Part shown: piece after piece, positions 37,749-37,865 of the stretch
Numbering within the stretch: position 1 is the stretch's first letter
How the letters are laid out: each line of letters opens with the position of its first letter
Source: Phycicoccus sp.
GTDB lineage: Bacteria; Actinomycetota; Actinomycetes; Actinomycetales; Dermatophilaceae
Direction of reading: 5' to 3'
DNA length: 37,865 nt
Assembly: GCA_017993715.1 (NCBI GenBank)
Contig: JAGOME010000043.1
Span: 1-37,865 of the forward strand
Made by a program: the position numbers and the translations under genes
The notes under the pieces: generated by a model
Seen by the model: the letters and a program-made list of their open reading frames with translations, nothing else
What the model was told of the DNA's origin: nothing
Database searches by the model: none

Positions 37749-37865
37749 TCAGGCGTCGATCCGATCGCGGTCCAACTGGGCCGCCGAGCCGATGATGAAG
37801 TCCTTGCGTGGCGCGACCTCTGAGCCCATGAGGAGCTCAACCACCCGCGTCGAGTCCTCGATGTC
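37749..37865 (-). CDS. parE: DNA topoisomerase IV subunit B, C-terminal end (partial)
   Basis: The last 38 codons of ParE run off the window edge: RVVELLMGSEVAPRKDFIIG followed by AAQLDRDRIDA and stop. The VxPRKxFI...LDxxxIDA ending is diagnostic of the ParE/GyrB C-terminal Toprim tail. Strand and the nearby parC make ParE more likely than GyrB. The 171-bp gap to the LacI gene shows no strong terminator. Confidence 0.85.
   Translation of the reverse strand, partial: DIEDSTRVVELLMGSEVAPRKDFIIGSAAQLDRDRIDA

Overview
The window is high-GC actinobacterial chromosome. The pointers are the septation regulator SepH, DUF3159, DUF3710, DUF4193 and DUF5998 proteins, a paired CeoB/CeoC-type TrkA locus, a ferrochelatase with a C-terminal cysteine cluster, and many GTG starts. 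Overall character suggests Micrococcales, perhaps the Intrasporangiaceae/Dermatophilaceae side, but that is inference. Gene density is very high and no gene-free stretch exceeds 300 bases. I saw no tRNA, rRNA, CRISPR array, insertion sequence or replication origin.

Layout. (1) 37-1983: a two-gene RloB/RloA-type ATPase module on the minus strand, visibly less GC-rich than the rest and a likely acquired defence unit. (2) 2111-3933: a NarL-type sensor kinase and response regulator on the minus strand. (3) 4049-8780: a tightly overlapping plus-strand operon of ribulose-phosphate epimerase, transketolase, class I fructose-1,6-bisphosphatase and phosphoribulokinase, i.e. the regenerative arm of the Calvin cycle, with no RuBisCO in view. 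(4) 8803-13132: a quinone oxidoreductase, a DUF1697 protein and aconitase; aconitase has a perfect 18-bp palindrome in its leader. (5) 13309-23044: a conserved actinobacterial housekeeping block (RNA methyltransferase, KimA-like APC transporter, two TrkA proteins, DUF3159, OB-fold protein, DUF3710, dUTPase, DUF4193, SuhB, ferrochelatase), largely collinear with Mycobacterium tuberculosis Rv2689c-Rv2701c. (6) 23150-32806: sepH, thymidine kinase, an alkaline-phosphatase-fold protein, DUF5998, a GNAT/acyl-CoA-synthetase fusion, a nitroreductase and topoisomerase IV subunit A. (7) 33073-37577: an alpha-glucoside-type ABC uptake operon ending in its own LacI-family regulator, lying between parC and the C-terminus of parE (37749-37865).

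The most striking pattern is not a gene. The octamer GAATGCCG (either strand) occurs 29 times in 37.9 kb, where base composition predicts roughly one to two. It lies in all three coding phases, forces otherwise unusual synonymous codons (AAT-GCC, GCA-TTC), and occurs twice as an inverted pair, one of which forms the terminator between sepH and tdk. This is how DNA uptake sequences behave in Neisseria and Haemophilus. Other points of interest are the Calvin-cycle operon in an actinobacterium, -10 boxes placed 6-7 nt before start codons (leaderless transcripts), and an intercistronic hairpin in the sugar transporter operon.
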